DNA of 64,000 nt from Siderastrea siderea (Eukaryota; Cnidaria; Anthozoa; Scleractinia; Rhizangiidae). Positions 8,752 to 20,900 of this stretch are shown in pieces (within the stretch, counting starts at the first letter, position 1; the number at the start of each line of letters is the position of its first letter). The notes beneath the pieces are model-generated. The model was not told where the DNA came from. It saw only the letters and a program-made list of their open reading frames with translations, and ran no database searches. The stretch spans positions 52,357,230-52,421,229 of the forward strand of contig OZ034968.1 in NCBI GenBank assembly GCA_964030785.1, written 5' to 3'. A program made the position numbers and the translations under genes.

Positions 8752-10497
8752 GTTAGTGACACTGACGGACAAATCAATATAGGTGAAAGAAGTCCGAGGC
8801 TCCTTTTACAAAATAAGGCGTAGAATAATTTCTTTATTACTGCTGTTTAAGTAAGTAACAGACTCAAAATCATCTCGCTAGCTTTCCAAGCACTTTCTAC
8901 GACCCTTATGTTAGCGCTATTTATGACAACTTTGAGACTTCTATTCTCTTTGGGAGCGCAAAACTCGGAATTAATCTACACAACTAGAGAGGAAGTTTTG
9001 AGCCTTTGCAGAAACAAGAAAACACAAAGAACAAGAAAAAACATATTGTAACCAAAACATACTCATTAAATTTCAGTTACTTTAACGCTACGTAATAGTC
9101 TATCCCCTAGCCCCTCGTTGATTGTTCTTAAACTGACGATGAATAACACCTCTGTAAACAATTTGTACCAGAAATTTCAAGTTCTCCAAACAAAGGCTCA
9201 CACACGCATGGCATAACCACGTACAAGCTTTGCTATGTGGTTTGCCCTGTTAAGGGATGATACATTCTGTTGCGTTATCTAATTTGAAAACCAAAAATCT
9301 AAATTTCAAACTAGAAATCTATGAAACAAAACCTTTCTTCAAAGTCGTTAAAACAAACCTTATCAGTCTGTAAATTGAAGCTGAATCATATTAATAACTT
9401 TTCCGTTTTTTTTTTCTTTTTTGCAAACTACATTTAATCAATGAAACGTGTTTTGAGAGTAGAGTAAAGTTTGAAGACATGAAGTTAAAGTAACGTGGAA
9501 CTGGGGGAAGACCAGAGTTTTCTTTGGCAAAATGTCACCTTAAAAGTTTCTAACATGGGAAGATTTCTTTTGTTTTCAATGCATTAAGACGAAGTTTCAG
9601 AGATTACGAAATAAGGTTAGGGAGTGTTTTCGGAAATTAAAAACTAACAGCAGCTCGAAAATTTGGGAGTAAGATTCCGTTCCTTCAAATTTTCAGGTAG
9701 AGAATTCGAACAGATCAACCAGTCTTAGCTTACACAAATGTCCCTTCCCTCAGAAGTTGGAAATTATGAAAAAGCGAGATATCGCTTTTTAAGTATTTTG
9801 CTTAAATTTTTTCATTAAGTGCCCTGAATTAGCATCGTTGTTTTGAATTTTACTGTAAACAGACTTTAATCAAAGCAGTCTTTATTTAAGATAGTGAAGC
9901 TCAGTTCTTTATCAACGTATTTCATTTGGCCCGAGTAACTAATATCCTTTCTCTTCTTGGCTCATAATTTCACATGATATGTACTTTGGACACGCCAAAC
10001 TATCTTGAATGACTTCCTCTTTATTCGGTGCAAGAGACTCGGTTTATGTATTCAGACATTTCTTCTTTTCCTACTTTTATCAGTACCATTTATATTTTTT
10101 CAATGACATTGCATGGTCAACAGATGGTTTGTATAATGTGATGAACATTTTTTTGTGAGTTAATTTTTATCTAACCTAAACCTTAGTTAACCTGAGGGGA
10201 AAAGGTACCTTAAAAGTAAGCTTTTAATAGTTTTATAGCCGAAAAAACAAACGAAGAAAATACAGTAACGTATTTTTAGATCTCTTCACTATAATCCTAT
10301 GCAATATTCTAGATAAAGATACATCCTTTAATCCACTCCTCCTCCTCTTGCTACGTTGGCTTCAAGAACGATTCTTCCGGGAACAAACTCGTACGAGATT
10401 TTTCCTGTTCTCCGATAGCTCGGCTTTAAGTAAAAGCGATGTTATTCTCAGAGACCTGCGTCATTCCTTCGAGTTCTCTTGAAGGAAAGGTTCAACA

Positions 10498-10791
10498 ATG
10501 GTTCGTCTCTTCATCAGGTTTCTCGTCGTCGCATCTGTGATATTACTCTCGCGTTTCACAGCTGGAATTTCTTCAAAGGTGCGTAAGTGTGATTAGTTAT
10601 CTCATCCCAACTAATAAATGGCAATTTGATTTTAGTATTCATCAGAAAAAAACAACAAATTGGAGGGAATGGACTACATTAAAGCTAAAATTTGTACTGA
10701 AGATGAAATATATTTGAAGAACGATACCGCTTTCCCAATTTTCAAGTCCAGGCGATACCTTAATTTTGTGATTGTGGTCAATAACGTGTAG
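10498..10791 (+). CDS. Small secreted protein, copy 3 (two exons, 78 aa)
   Basis: Exon 1 is 10498-10578, the intron 10579-10635 (57 bp) and exon 2 10636-10791. The protein is the same as copy 2. The donor is slightly better (GTGCGTAAGT). All codons of exon 2 match copies 1 and 2. Confidence 0.7.
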
Positions 10792-11089
10792 AGAGGGCAA
10801 TTTTTATCCAAATTCCTTCCAAAATCGTCAAATATCAGTAATAAGGTTAGATCATATTGGTCACTTGTCTCATGTTATGCCAAATCTAAGAAATTAAAAG
10901 AGATATTAATATTGTGCAAAAATTCCGAATTATTTTCTCTCTTTATTGGATCCGTTATTTGGCTTTTTAGTATTGGAAGCTAATTTTTAAGTTTTCGTTC
11001 TTTGCTTTTGCGAAATGAATTTTCCTAGTGTTTATTTGCGTTAAGTGTTACTGACCAAAATCTGCCAGAGTAATCTTTCAATTCTTTAA

Positions 11090-11224
11090 AAATATTCTCT
11101 TTCGCTCTATCATAGCCTTATCAAAGCGACAGTTTTAACAAGGGAGGAAATCAGTAATCGAGAAGCGCTGCTGCTATTTGTTCTCGCCGCTAGTTCATTT
11201 CTGGTTTACATTTTCACTCGCTGA
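11090..11224 (+). other. Conserved hydrophobic reading frame in repeat unit 3
   Basis: Same frame as at 6135-6269, with small substitutions that keep it open (ISNRE in place of ISNQG; one silent leucine change). Stop TGA at 11222. Confidence 0.3.
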
Positions 11225-12949
11225 GTTAGTGACACTGACGGACAAATCAATATAGGTGAAAGAAGTCCGAGGCTCCTTTTACAAAATAAGGCGTAGAATA
11301 ATTTCTTTATTACTGCTGTTTAAGTAAGTAACAGACTCAAAATCATCTCGCTAGCTTTCCAAGCACTTTCTACGACCCTTATGTTAGCGCTATTTATGAC
11401 AACTTTGAGACTTCTATTCTCTTTGGGAGCGCAAAACTCGGAATTAATCTACACAACTAGAGAGGAAGTTTTGAGCCTTTGCAGAAACAAGAAAACACAA
11501 AGAACAAGAAAAACCATTTTATAACCAAAACATACTCATTAAATTTCAGTTACTTTAACGCTACGTAATAGTCTATCCCCTAGCCCCTCGTTGATTGTTC
11601 TTAAACTGACGATGAATAACACCTCTGTAAACAATTTGTACCAGAAATTTCAAGTTCTCCAAACAAAGGCTCACACACGCATGGCACAACCACGTACAAG
11701 CTTTGCTATGTGGTTTGCCCTGTTAAGGGAGGATACATTCTGTTGCGTTATCTATTTGAAAACCAAAAATCTAAATTTCAAACTAGAAATCTATGAAACA
11801 AAACCTTTCTTCAAAGTCGTTAAAACAAACCTTATCAGTCTGTAAATTGAAGCTGAATCATATTAATAACTTTTCCGTTTTTTTTTTCTTTTTTGCAAAC
11901 TACATTTAATCAATGAAACGTGTTTTGAGAGTAGAGTAAAGTTTGAAGACATGAAGTTAAAGTAACGTGGAACTGGGGGAAGACCAGAGTTTTCTTTGGC
12001 AAAATGTCACCTTAAAAGTTTCTAACATGGGAAGATTTCTTTTGTTTTCAATGCATTAAGACGAAGTTTCAGAGATTACGAAACAAGGTTAGAGAGTGTT
12101 TTCGGAAATTAAAAACTAATAGCAGCTCGAAAATTTGGGAGTAAGATTCCGTTCCTTAAAATTTTCAGGTTACACAAATGTCCGTTCCTTTAGAAATTGT
12201 AAATTATGGGAAAGCGAAAAATCGCTTTTTAAGTATTTTGCTTAAATTTTCTCGTTAAGTGCCCTGAATTAGCATCGTTGTTTTGAATTTGACTGTGCAC
12301 AGACTCAAATTACGTCAGTCTTGATTTAAGATAGTGAAGCTCAGTTCCTTATCAAGTTATTTTATTTGGCCCGAGTAACTAATATCCTTTCTCTTCTTGA
12401 CTCTTAATTTCACATGATATATACTTTGGACACGCCAAACTATCTTTAATGACTTCCTCTTTATTCGGTGCAAGAGACTCGGTTTACGTATTGAGACATT
12501 TCTTCTTTTCCTCCTTTTATCAGTACCATTTATATTTTCAATGCATGGTCAACAGATGATTTGTATAATGTGATGAACATTTGTTTGTGAGTTAATTTTT
12601 TCTTCTAACCTAAACTTTAGTTAACCTGAGGGGAAAAGGTACCTTAATAGTAAGCTTTTAGCAGTTTGATAAAAAAAAAAAGAGAAACGATCAAAATGTA
12701 GTAACATATTTTTGGATCTCTCCGCTATAATCCTATGCAATATTCATTCTAGATGAAGGTACACCCTTTAATCCACTCCTCCTCCTCCTCCTCTTGGGAA
12801 ATATTTGCTACGTTGGCTGGAAGAACGCTTCCGCAAATAAACTCGTACCAGATTTTTCCTGTTCGGTGATAGCTCAGTTTAGCAAAAGCAATGCTATTTT
12901 CAGAGACCTGCGTCATTCCTTCGAGTTTTCTTGAAGAAAATGTTCAACT

Positions 12950-13243
12950 ATGGCTCGTCTCTAGATCAAGATTTTCGTTGTCGCATCTGTGATATTACTC
13001 TCGCATTTCCCAGCTGGAGTTTCTTCAAAGGTGCGTAATTGTGATCAGATATCTCATCCCAGGTAAAAAATGGGAATTTGAATTAAGTATTCATCAGAGA
13101 AAAGCAACGATTAGAGAGAATGAACTACATTAAAGCTAAAATTTGTATTGAAGATGAAATATATTTGCAAAACAATACGGCTATCGCAATTTTCAAGTCC
13201 AGCCGATACCTAAATTTTGTGATTGTGGTCAATAACGTATTGA
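12950..13243 (+). pseudogene. Small secreted protein, copy 4 (broken)
   Basis: It is homologous to copies 1-3, with exon 1 at 12950-13030, donor GTGCGTAA at 13031 and exon 2 from 13088. Codon 5 of exon 1 is TAG (12962-12964), exon 2 has a second in-frame TAG at 13112-13114, and the normal terminal stop has changed to a sense codon. Three independent defects mark it as a pseudogene. Several exon-2 codons also differ from the intact copies. Confidence 0.75.
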
Positions 13244-13546
13244 GAAGGCAATTTTTATCCAAATTCCTTCCAAAATCGTGAAGTGTCAGTAATAAGGTTA
13301 GATCATATAGGTCACTTGTCTCATGTTATGCTAAATGCAAGCAATAAATATTGTGCATAAATTCCGAATTATTTTCTCTCTTTATTGGATTCGTTATTAA
13401 TCCTTATTTTTAATTTTTCCTTCTTGGCTTTTGCCAAATGAACTTTTCCTTGTATTTATTGGCGTTCAGTGTCTGTGCACATTAACTCTTAGAGTAATCT
13501 TTCTTTTTTAAAAACAATTCTTTCGCTTTATCATAGTCTTATCGAA

Positions 13547-13639
13547 ATGACTGATTTAACAAGGCAAGAAATCAGTAATGGAATAGCGCTGCTGTTCTTT
13601 GTTCTCGCCGCTTGTTCATTTCTGGTTAGCATTCGTTAA
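13547..13639 (+). CDS. Possible 30-aa membrane microprotein in repeat unit 4
   Basis: In unit 4 the conserved hydrophobic frame starts with ATG (MTDLTRQEISNG) and ends TAA at 13637-13639 after a membrane-like segment (ALLFFVLAACSFLV). In units 1-3 the ATG position reads GCG. Either unit 4 keeps the ancestral start or gained it by chance. Very short, so weakly supported. Confidence 0.25.
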   Translation: MTDLTRQEISNGIALLFFVLAACSFLVSIR

Positions 13640-14399
13640 ATTCGCTGAGTTAGTCACCCTGGCGGTCATATTAATTTGGCTGAAAGAATTCCGAGGCTCC
13701 TTTTACTCTACAAATTAGAGCGTAGGATAATTTTCTCTATTACAGCCGCTGTTTAAGTCAGTAATAGACTCAAAATCAAGCGTTTTCTACGGCTCTTACG
13801 TTAGTGCTGTTTATGACAACTTTTTTGGGGGGGAGAGGAATTGGAAAGAAAGTTTCAAGCCTTTGCAGAAACAATAAACCTTAAAGAACAAAAAGAAATC
13901 TCATAACCAAAACATTCTCATTTTATTTAATTTCCGTTACTTTCACGTTACATGATAGTCTTTCCCCTAGCGCTACCCCATCGTTGATTGTTCTTAAACT
14001 AGCGATGAATAACACGTCTGTAAACACTTGGTACCAAAAATTCCAAGTTCTCCAAACAAAGGTTCACACACGCGTAGCACAATCAAGTACAAGCTTCTCT
14101 CATAACCAAAAAATGCTCATTTTTTTCAATTTTAGTTACTTTAACGTTACGTAATAGTTTATCTCCTATCCCCTCCTTTGTGATAATCCTTAGACTGGCA
14201 ATGAATAACGCGTTTGTAAACCTTTGTACCAGAAATTTCAAGTTCTCCTAACAAAGGCTAACACGCGCTTGGCACAATCACGTACAAATTTTACTATGTG
14301 GTTTGCTCTGTTAAGTGATGATACATTCTGGTAAGTTATCTAATTTGCGAGCCAACAAGCTAAATCTCAAACCAGAAATTTATAAATGATCAACTTTTT

Positions 14400-14845
14400 T
14401 CTTCAGTGGAAAAAAAGGTAGGAATTGGGGGATTGGGGCTAGCACTGAGAGGCGACCGTTGAAGTTCAGTTAGAAATTTTTTTCGCAATTAACTTACATA
14501 TTGTTCATTTCTTAAAACGTCTTTCTACAACTTAGAAAAACGTATGCTGTATCCCATATAGTTGTTGATAAGCTTTCAAATGAAAAGAATAGTCTGTAAA
14601 TTAATGTAACGAGAGTTCTCTCAAACAGTAGTCTATACTTGATTTAAAAAATAGTATGTGAATATGTCAATATAGACCTTTCAAGTTCTAGACTAGTTTT
14701 ATAGCTCAATAGTCTGTAAACAACTTTTACGAGGAAAATGAAGTCGCCTAAGACAATGGCCCAGTGACTTGAAAGCAGTATTCTAGTGTTCCTCTCTGGA
14801 AACATTTGCCATTTACGCGAGTTACAGAAGAGGATGATGTTCAGT
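14400..14845. other. Noncoding stretch before the fifth signal exon
   Basis: AT-rich, no coding signal seen. Part of it should be the promoter of the exon at 14846; just upstream of that exon CGAGTT, GAAG and GTTCA words match the leader of the small secreted genes in the same order. Confidence 0.3.
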
Positions 14846-14923
14846 ATGGTTCGCTTCTTAGTAAATATTTTCATCGTCACATTGTTGGTAACTCTCTGTT
14901 TAGCAGCGAATACTTTTAAAAAA
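14846..14923 (+). CDS. Signal-peptide exon, divergent fifth copy; proposed exon 1 of the poly-MAM gene
   Basis: The 26-codon exon encodes MVRFLVNIF followed by a hydrophobic core ([12 protein letters not shown]), a clear signal peptide. MVR, the length and the phase-0 end match exon 1 of the small secreted genes. Two further in-frame ATGs lie 12 and 9 bases upstream, but the homologous start is 14846. The donor AAA|GTACCA is weak. Just downstream (about 15036-15060) a short VDDIKEKY frame resembles MDYIKAKI of the small-gene exon 2, so this could instead be a decayed fifth small gene. Its phase fits the linker exon at 15728. Confidence 0.45.
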
Positions 14924-17900
14924 GTACCAAAGCACAATTTCTTTTATGTACTAACATCTGCATTTTTTAATTTATGCGCTTTTTCTGTAAGGATACAAAA
15001 AAAAAACATTTTAACAATGAACGGAATAAGAGGTTGACGATATCAAAGAGAAGTACTTGAAACCCAAATATGACTGAAAAATGGTGGAAGATTCGCTCGT
15101 TCAAGCAGTGTTTTGTAGGAGTTCACTTTTTGCAGCATAAACAAAAGCTAACCCAGCGCCGATTAGCAAAAATGATTTGATAATCTCGTCTGGGTAGATC
15201 TAAAGGAGGCAGTATTTGTGTTCAAAGAATGTCACAGCATATTTGCTGACTACCCAGCAAAATTCGTCAAACTTGTCCGTTCCAAATATGACGCAAAGTC
15301 AAATTTTGTAAAATTTCTTCAACCAGATTCTCCGTTCCTTGTATCCAGAATATGGCAAACAAGGAAATTTTCTAGCAATCGAAATGCTGTGAATCTGTTC
15401 TATTCTAAGTTTCATTCTCTATCCAAAGGACTCGCTTGATGACTTTTTAATACACTCTTAAGAGCAACTATCGTTTTTCGTTTTATAACCAAGCTTAGAA
15501 ATCTGATACGCGGGGAAACTTTTGCAAGCCTAATAACAATTCGTTTTCAAGGGGTTTCCTCTTTTAGCTCCGACGAGAGAGACCTCCAAATATAAATTTA
15601 ATCGGTTAAAGCAAACTTTATCATAACAAGCACATAAAACAGAAGTAAAAACCATGTTTCCACTCGGTAGTTAAAACCTCTCATGGTTACAAAGTATTTC
15701 TTTCAATTTTTTCTTTTTTTTTTTCAGTTATTTGCCATTCATGGAAACAACGAACAAGATAACAAGATGTCGATCCACAAAAGAAACCTATGTAAGTGAC
15801 TGGTACACTTTAATGGAAGCCTGCCCTCCCTGGGAGAAAATTTGACTTTCTGAAAAAAAAAACAATAGAATTAATTTTTTTGGTAAATTACTTACAAGCA
15901 AACTCATACCCCCACCGTAACAAGAGGGGAGAAGGGATTGATGGGAGCCCATTTGGTTTTTTGTTATGTTACCACATTTCGAAAAGATTTTGCCTTTGGT
16001 ACATAGTCTATGATGTTCTCTGAAAGATGAAGTAAATTTTATGGGTTGTGGCGTTGTAGCGAGGCCTGTGACGTTATCCAAAATGGCGGCCAGGATGGCC
16101 ATCATTTGAACGTTTACTCAAACTACGAAATTATCAAGAAACGGCTTGAAACGGCTTGTGCTAACATGAATAATATCATCCACATTGTCCGAAAAAGGGT
16201 ACGAAACACGCAATTTTCAACCAAAAATGACTTAAAACAACGTGCTCATGACAACATCTCGTAACCGTATAACCTATTCTCACCAAACTGTCAAAGTGTG
16301 TCGCCCCCCTCACTTCCCTGTAGGCCTAGTGGTTAAAGCTTACTAAGAGAAGCGAACAATTCAATAAATGTGATATAAAGATGCAGTAAAACTGAAAAAA
16401 TATTAGCCTATTAGCAATGGAAGGATATTTTCAATGTGAGAGCCAGGTTTTTAGAAGTGAGCTTTTACCGAGTTAAGCCTAAGGGTGCGTTTCTTTGGGA
16501 AAATCCAAATCCGGATTCTTGTATCCAAAAACGGATTTTGCGTTTCTTTACCTAAATCCGAAAATGGATTAATCACGGATTAGTGATCTGAAGAATCCAC
16601 ACTCCGAGTGGATACATCAGATCAAATCTAAATCCGGATTTTTAGGATTCATGATCCGTGCGTTTCTTTGGGGGACGGATCCGAAAATAGTGCATCTGTC
16701 AAGCGGTCTTCCATGCAAGTTTACTGGTCTCGCCATATTTTTCTCTCGATCTTGCGTGACAAAACATTCGATCGTGAAAAAGAAAATTCAGGTGATAATT
16801 CCGTTCCGTATATTTGAAAAGTTTTCTCCAAAAGTACAGACAGAAGCATTGACACGTCAGGATAACTTCATTTGTGCACCATTTCTGTAATTCAGGGACC
16901 AGATTTTGCTAACTATGAACGCAAATAGCGAGTTCACTTGAACTACTGCAGATACTGTCCTTGTTTATAAATTATTTGTATTCCATTCTAGTTGAATTCT
17001 TGGGCAGTACGAGAGAAATATTGTTCTGACATATATATTGCGTGCCTCCAGCCTGTCTTGTCATGACAAAATAATCCTTTTTCGGATTTTGCGTTTCTTT
17101 GGTGTCGAAGAATCCATATGCTCTGGGATCACAAATCCGTTTTCGGATTTTCCCAAAGAAACGCACCCTTTTTTTAAGATTAGACTTGAGGTAAATCTAA
17201 CTTCGAGAAACTTACTGGAGTAACAGTATCAAAGCGGTCTTTATAGCACACTTTATTTCACGTTGATTTTCGTTTTACCTTTGTTAAATGAGTGCTTAAT
17301 TTCTGTTGATTTAATGTTGTAATTATGATGTGTAAATACTGTGTCAAAACTTTATTGCCTTAGTTTTGCTGCCTGATTAATCTCCACCAGGAATACAATT
17401 CGTTGAACAAAAACAAAAAAACTCAAGAAACTAAAGGAAATAAACTATGCCCTACCAAAAGTCGCTCAACAATGACCGAAGCGGTTCTTTGGGCGTTAAA
17501 GCGGCGGTTAATTTAATCCAATTTGAAAGAGAAAAACTGAAACGTAAAGCCACATAAAAATTATCAACGTCGTTATTACCTAGGTCTGTATAATTTGTTT
17601 AAGTTCTTTTTTTGTTTGTGATAAAAATTTTCACTTTTAGAAATTAAATGAAGTCTCATCGTTCGATAAAAGATTTAAACGGTAGATTTTGTAACATGAC
17701 AATTAAAGCTTTAGCTACTTGCTACTTAAGGTGGCCCAACTCAGTTTACTTGTACCCGCTATGAGTTATCTTTGTTCCTTGCGAACCAATACCGTCTGAT
17801 TACCAAAACTTGGCAAGACTGAATAGGATTATTTTTTGATCCTCTTAAATAAGCTCAAATACCTTACCACGAAAATATAAATTTCCTATTTTCCCTTCTA

Positions 17901-20900
17901 ATTTAGCTCCCCATAATCATCATTAAAGTAGATGACGAGATGTCTCTTTATTCTCTTCTAACATTTCCTCTTATTATTTTTTCTCCTCGGTAGGGCCATC
18001 TTCTTGCGATTTCGACAAATCAATGTGTGGCTTTGTGCAGGATAAAAGTGACAAGTTTGACTGGACTCGAAATAGTGGAACAACGTCGTCTTCTAACACA
18101 GGCCCGTCCACTGACCATACTGGAAAAAGAGGTAGGCTATTAAAAGAGAACTTTTTGCCTGTGCAGTATCCTATTTTTGTGTTATTTAGTTTTTTGCCAC
18201 CTATTTCAGGAAACTTATCTTACTTAAAATCATTTTCCAAAAGTAGAACAGAAATCCATCGAAAAGTTTGCCATATTCTTATCTTAAATCAATCAATAAG
18301 TCATTTCAAATACCAACAACTTAATTAACATTTTATTTTAGAAAATATGCTTAATGAGTTTTTCTTAGTCTTCAGTCTTTTCGAAGAAAAAAGGCTAAAT
18401 CACTTTTAAATTACAAGAGGATGAAAACAGATGTATTTTATTTTTCTTCCACTGACATACCAGTGCTTACTAATTGGTTCAATAGTAGACACTAGATTCG
18501 TGCTCATAGATTTTGGCCAACTAACCAAGTACTTGAAATCTAGTTACATGTGCTATTCGAAATAAACGATAATTGCAAAAAGGCGCACTTTTAAGAGGTT
18601 TTCATGAATTTAATATTACGCACTTTTAATTTTGCATAGGATATTACATGTACATAGAAACGTCAAGTCCTCGAAAGCTAGGTGATAATGCAAAACTGAA
18701 CAGTCCGTTGCTGAGCTTCAGTGGATACATGTGCCTCAAATTCTTCTACCACATGTATGGTGCAACCATTGGCAAACTGAATGTCATGATCGATGGTAGC
18801 AGAGTGTTCTCTGCTAGTGGCAATAAAGGCAACAAATGGATGGAAGCCAGGATAACCACATATCGCGTTGGAAATGCCAGGGTAAGAAAACAGTGGCTCG
18901 TCAAACTGTCTAGTATATTCCATACATGGTTGAAGACGTTTTTTATACCAGACTCATTTTAAAAAACTCTTTGAACCATTGCAGGTAATATTTGAGGGAA
19001 TAACAGGAAGCAGCTTTACTGGTGATATCGCCATTGACGACTTCTCATTAAGCAAGGGTCGCTGTGCTCCAAGTAAGTTTTAAAGCGGAGTAAATAACTG
19101 ACTGAAATTGTGACATGGAGTACCTATCCTCTTTTCTTTGCAATACTTCTAATCATTTTATTCAGCAACGTTCTTTCGTGTGAAAATTAGCTCTTGTCAG
19201 TCATTTCTTCCTTTTTGTCACGGATTCACTTTTACTACGGTACGTCAATGAAGGAAAACGTGTAGCATATAGTCACTAATGAAGCATAAAACTCAAAATT
19301 GCTTGGTAATTTGATGTCTGTTTCTTCTCTTCTAACATTTCCTTTTATCATTTTTTCTCGTCAGTGAGGCCATCTTCTTGCGATTTCGACACATCAATGT
19401 GTGGCTTTGTGCAGGATAAAAGTGACAAGTTTGACTGGACTCGAAATAGTGGAACAACGTCGTCTTCTAACACAGGCCCGTCCTCTGACCATACTGGAAA
19501 AGGAGGTAGGCTATTACAAGAGAACTGTTTGCCCGTGCAGTATCCTATTTTTGTGCTATTTAGTTTTTTGCCACCTATTTCAGGAAACTTATCTTACTTA
19601 AAATCCTTTTCCAAAAGTAGAACAGAAATCCATCGAGAAGTTTGCCATATTCTAATCTTAAATCAATCAATAAGTCATTTCAAATACCAACAACTTAAAT
19701 AACATTTCATGTTAGAAAATATGCTTATTGAGATTTTCTAAGTCTTCAGTCTTTTTGATGAAAAAAAGCTAAATCACTTTTAAATTACAAAAGGATGATG
19801 TATTTTATTTTTCTTCCACTGACCTACCATTGCTTACGAATTGGTTCAATACTAGACACTAGATTCGTGCTCATAGTTTTTGGCCAACTAACCAAGTACT
19901 TGAAATCTAGTTACATGTGCTATTCGAAATAAACGATAATTGCAAAAAGGGGCACTTTTAAGAGGTTTTCGTGAATTTAATATTACGCACTTTTAATTTT
20001 GCATAGGATATTACATGTACATAGAAACGTCAAGTCCTCGAAAGCTAGGTGATAATGCAAAACTGAACAGTCCGTTGCTGAGCTTCAGTGGATACATGTG
20101 CCTCAAATTCTTCTACCACATGTATGGTGCAACCATTGGCAAACTGAATGTCATGATCGATGGTAGCAGAGTGTTCTCTGCTAGTGGCAATAAAGGCAAC
20201 AAATGGATGGAAGCCAGGATAACCACATATCGCGTTGGAAATGCCAGGGTAAGAAAACAGTGGCTCGTCAAACTGTGTAGTATAATCTATACATATTTAA
20301 AGACTTTTTTCATACCAGACTCATTTTAAAAGACTCTTTAAACCATTGCAGGTAATATTTGAGGGAATAACAGGAAGCAGCTTTACTGGTGATATCGCCA
20401 TTGACGACTTCTCATTAAGCAAGGGTCGCTGTGCTCCAAGTAAGTTTTAAACCGGAGTAAAAAACTACTTGAAATTGTGACATGGATTACCTATCCTCTT
20501 TTCTTTGCAATACTTCTATTCATTTTATTCAGCAACGTTCTTTCGTGTCAAAATTAGCTCTTGCCAGTCATTTATTCCTTTTTGTCACGGATTCACTTTT
20601 ACTACGGTACGTCAATCAAGGAAAACGTGTAGCATATAGTCACTAATGAAGCATAAAACTCAAAATTGCTTGGTAATTTGATGTCTGTTTATTCTCCTCT
20701 AACATTTCCTTTTATCATTTTTTCTCGTCAGTGAGGCCATCTTCTTGCGATTTCGACACATCAATGTGTGGCTTTGTGCAGGATAAAAGTGACAAGTTTG
20801 ACTGGACTCGACATAATGGAACAACGTCGTCTTCTAACACAGGCCCGTCCTCTGACCATACTGGAAAAGGAGGTAGGCTATTAAAAGAGAACTGTTTACC

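Larger units (their letters stand above)
3990..14400 (+). repeat. Tandem ~2.45-kb repeat array (four units and partial copies)
   Basis: The same sequence returns with the marker ATG at 5543, 8025, 10498 and 12950, spacings 2482, 2473 and 2452 bp. Units 2 and 3 look almost identical by eye, unit 1 is slightly diverged and unit 4 more so. Homology starts abruptly near 3990-3998 and ends in partial copies at about 13,776-14,100 and 14,097-14,360. Each unit holds a small secreted-protein gene plus ~2 kb of noncoding DNA, so whole genes were duplicated with their promoters. Outside the listed coding parts I see no further genes in the units. Confidence 0.9.

Noticed and set aside
11591..11845. 84-codon plus-strand frame in repeat unit 3
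   Set aside because: The homologous place in units 1 and 2 (CATGGCATAACCAC) has an in-frame stop, and only a single base change keeps it open here.
15218..15439. Frame of 73 codons after the fifth signal exon
   Set aside because: No homologue in the other repeat units and no splice sites that fit the signal exon or the linker exon.
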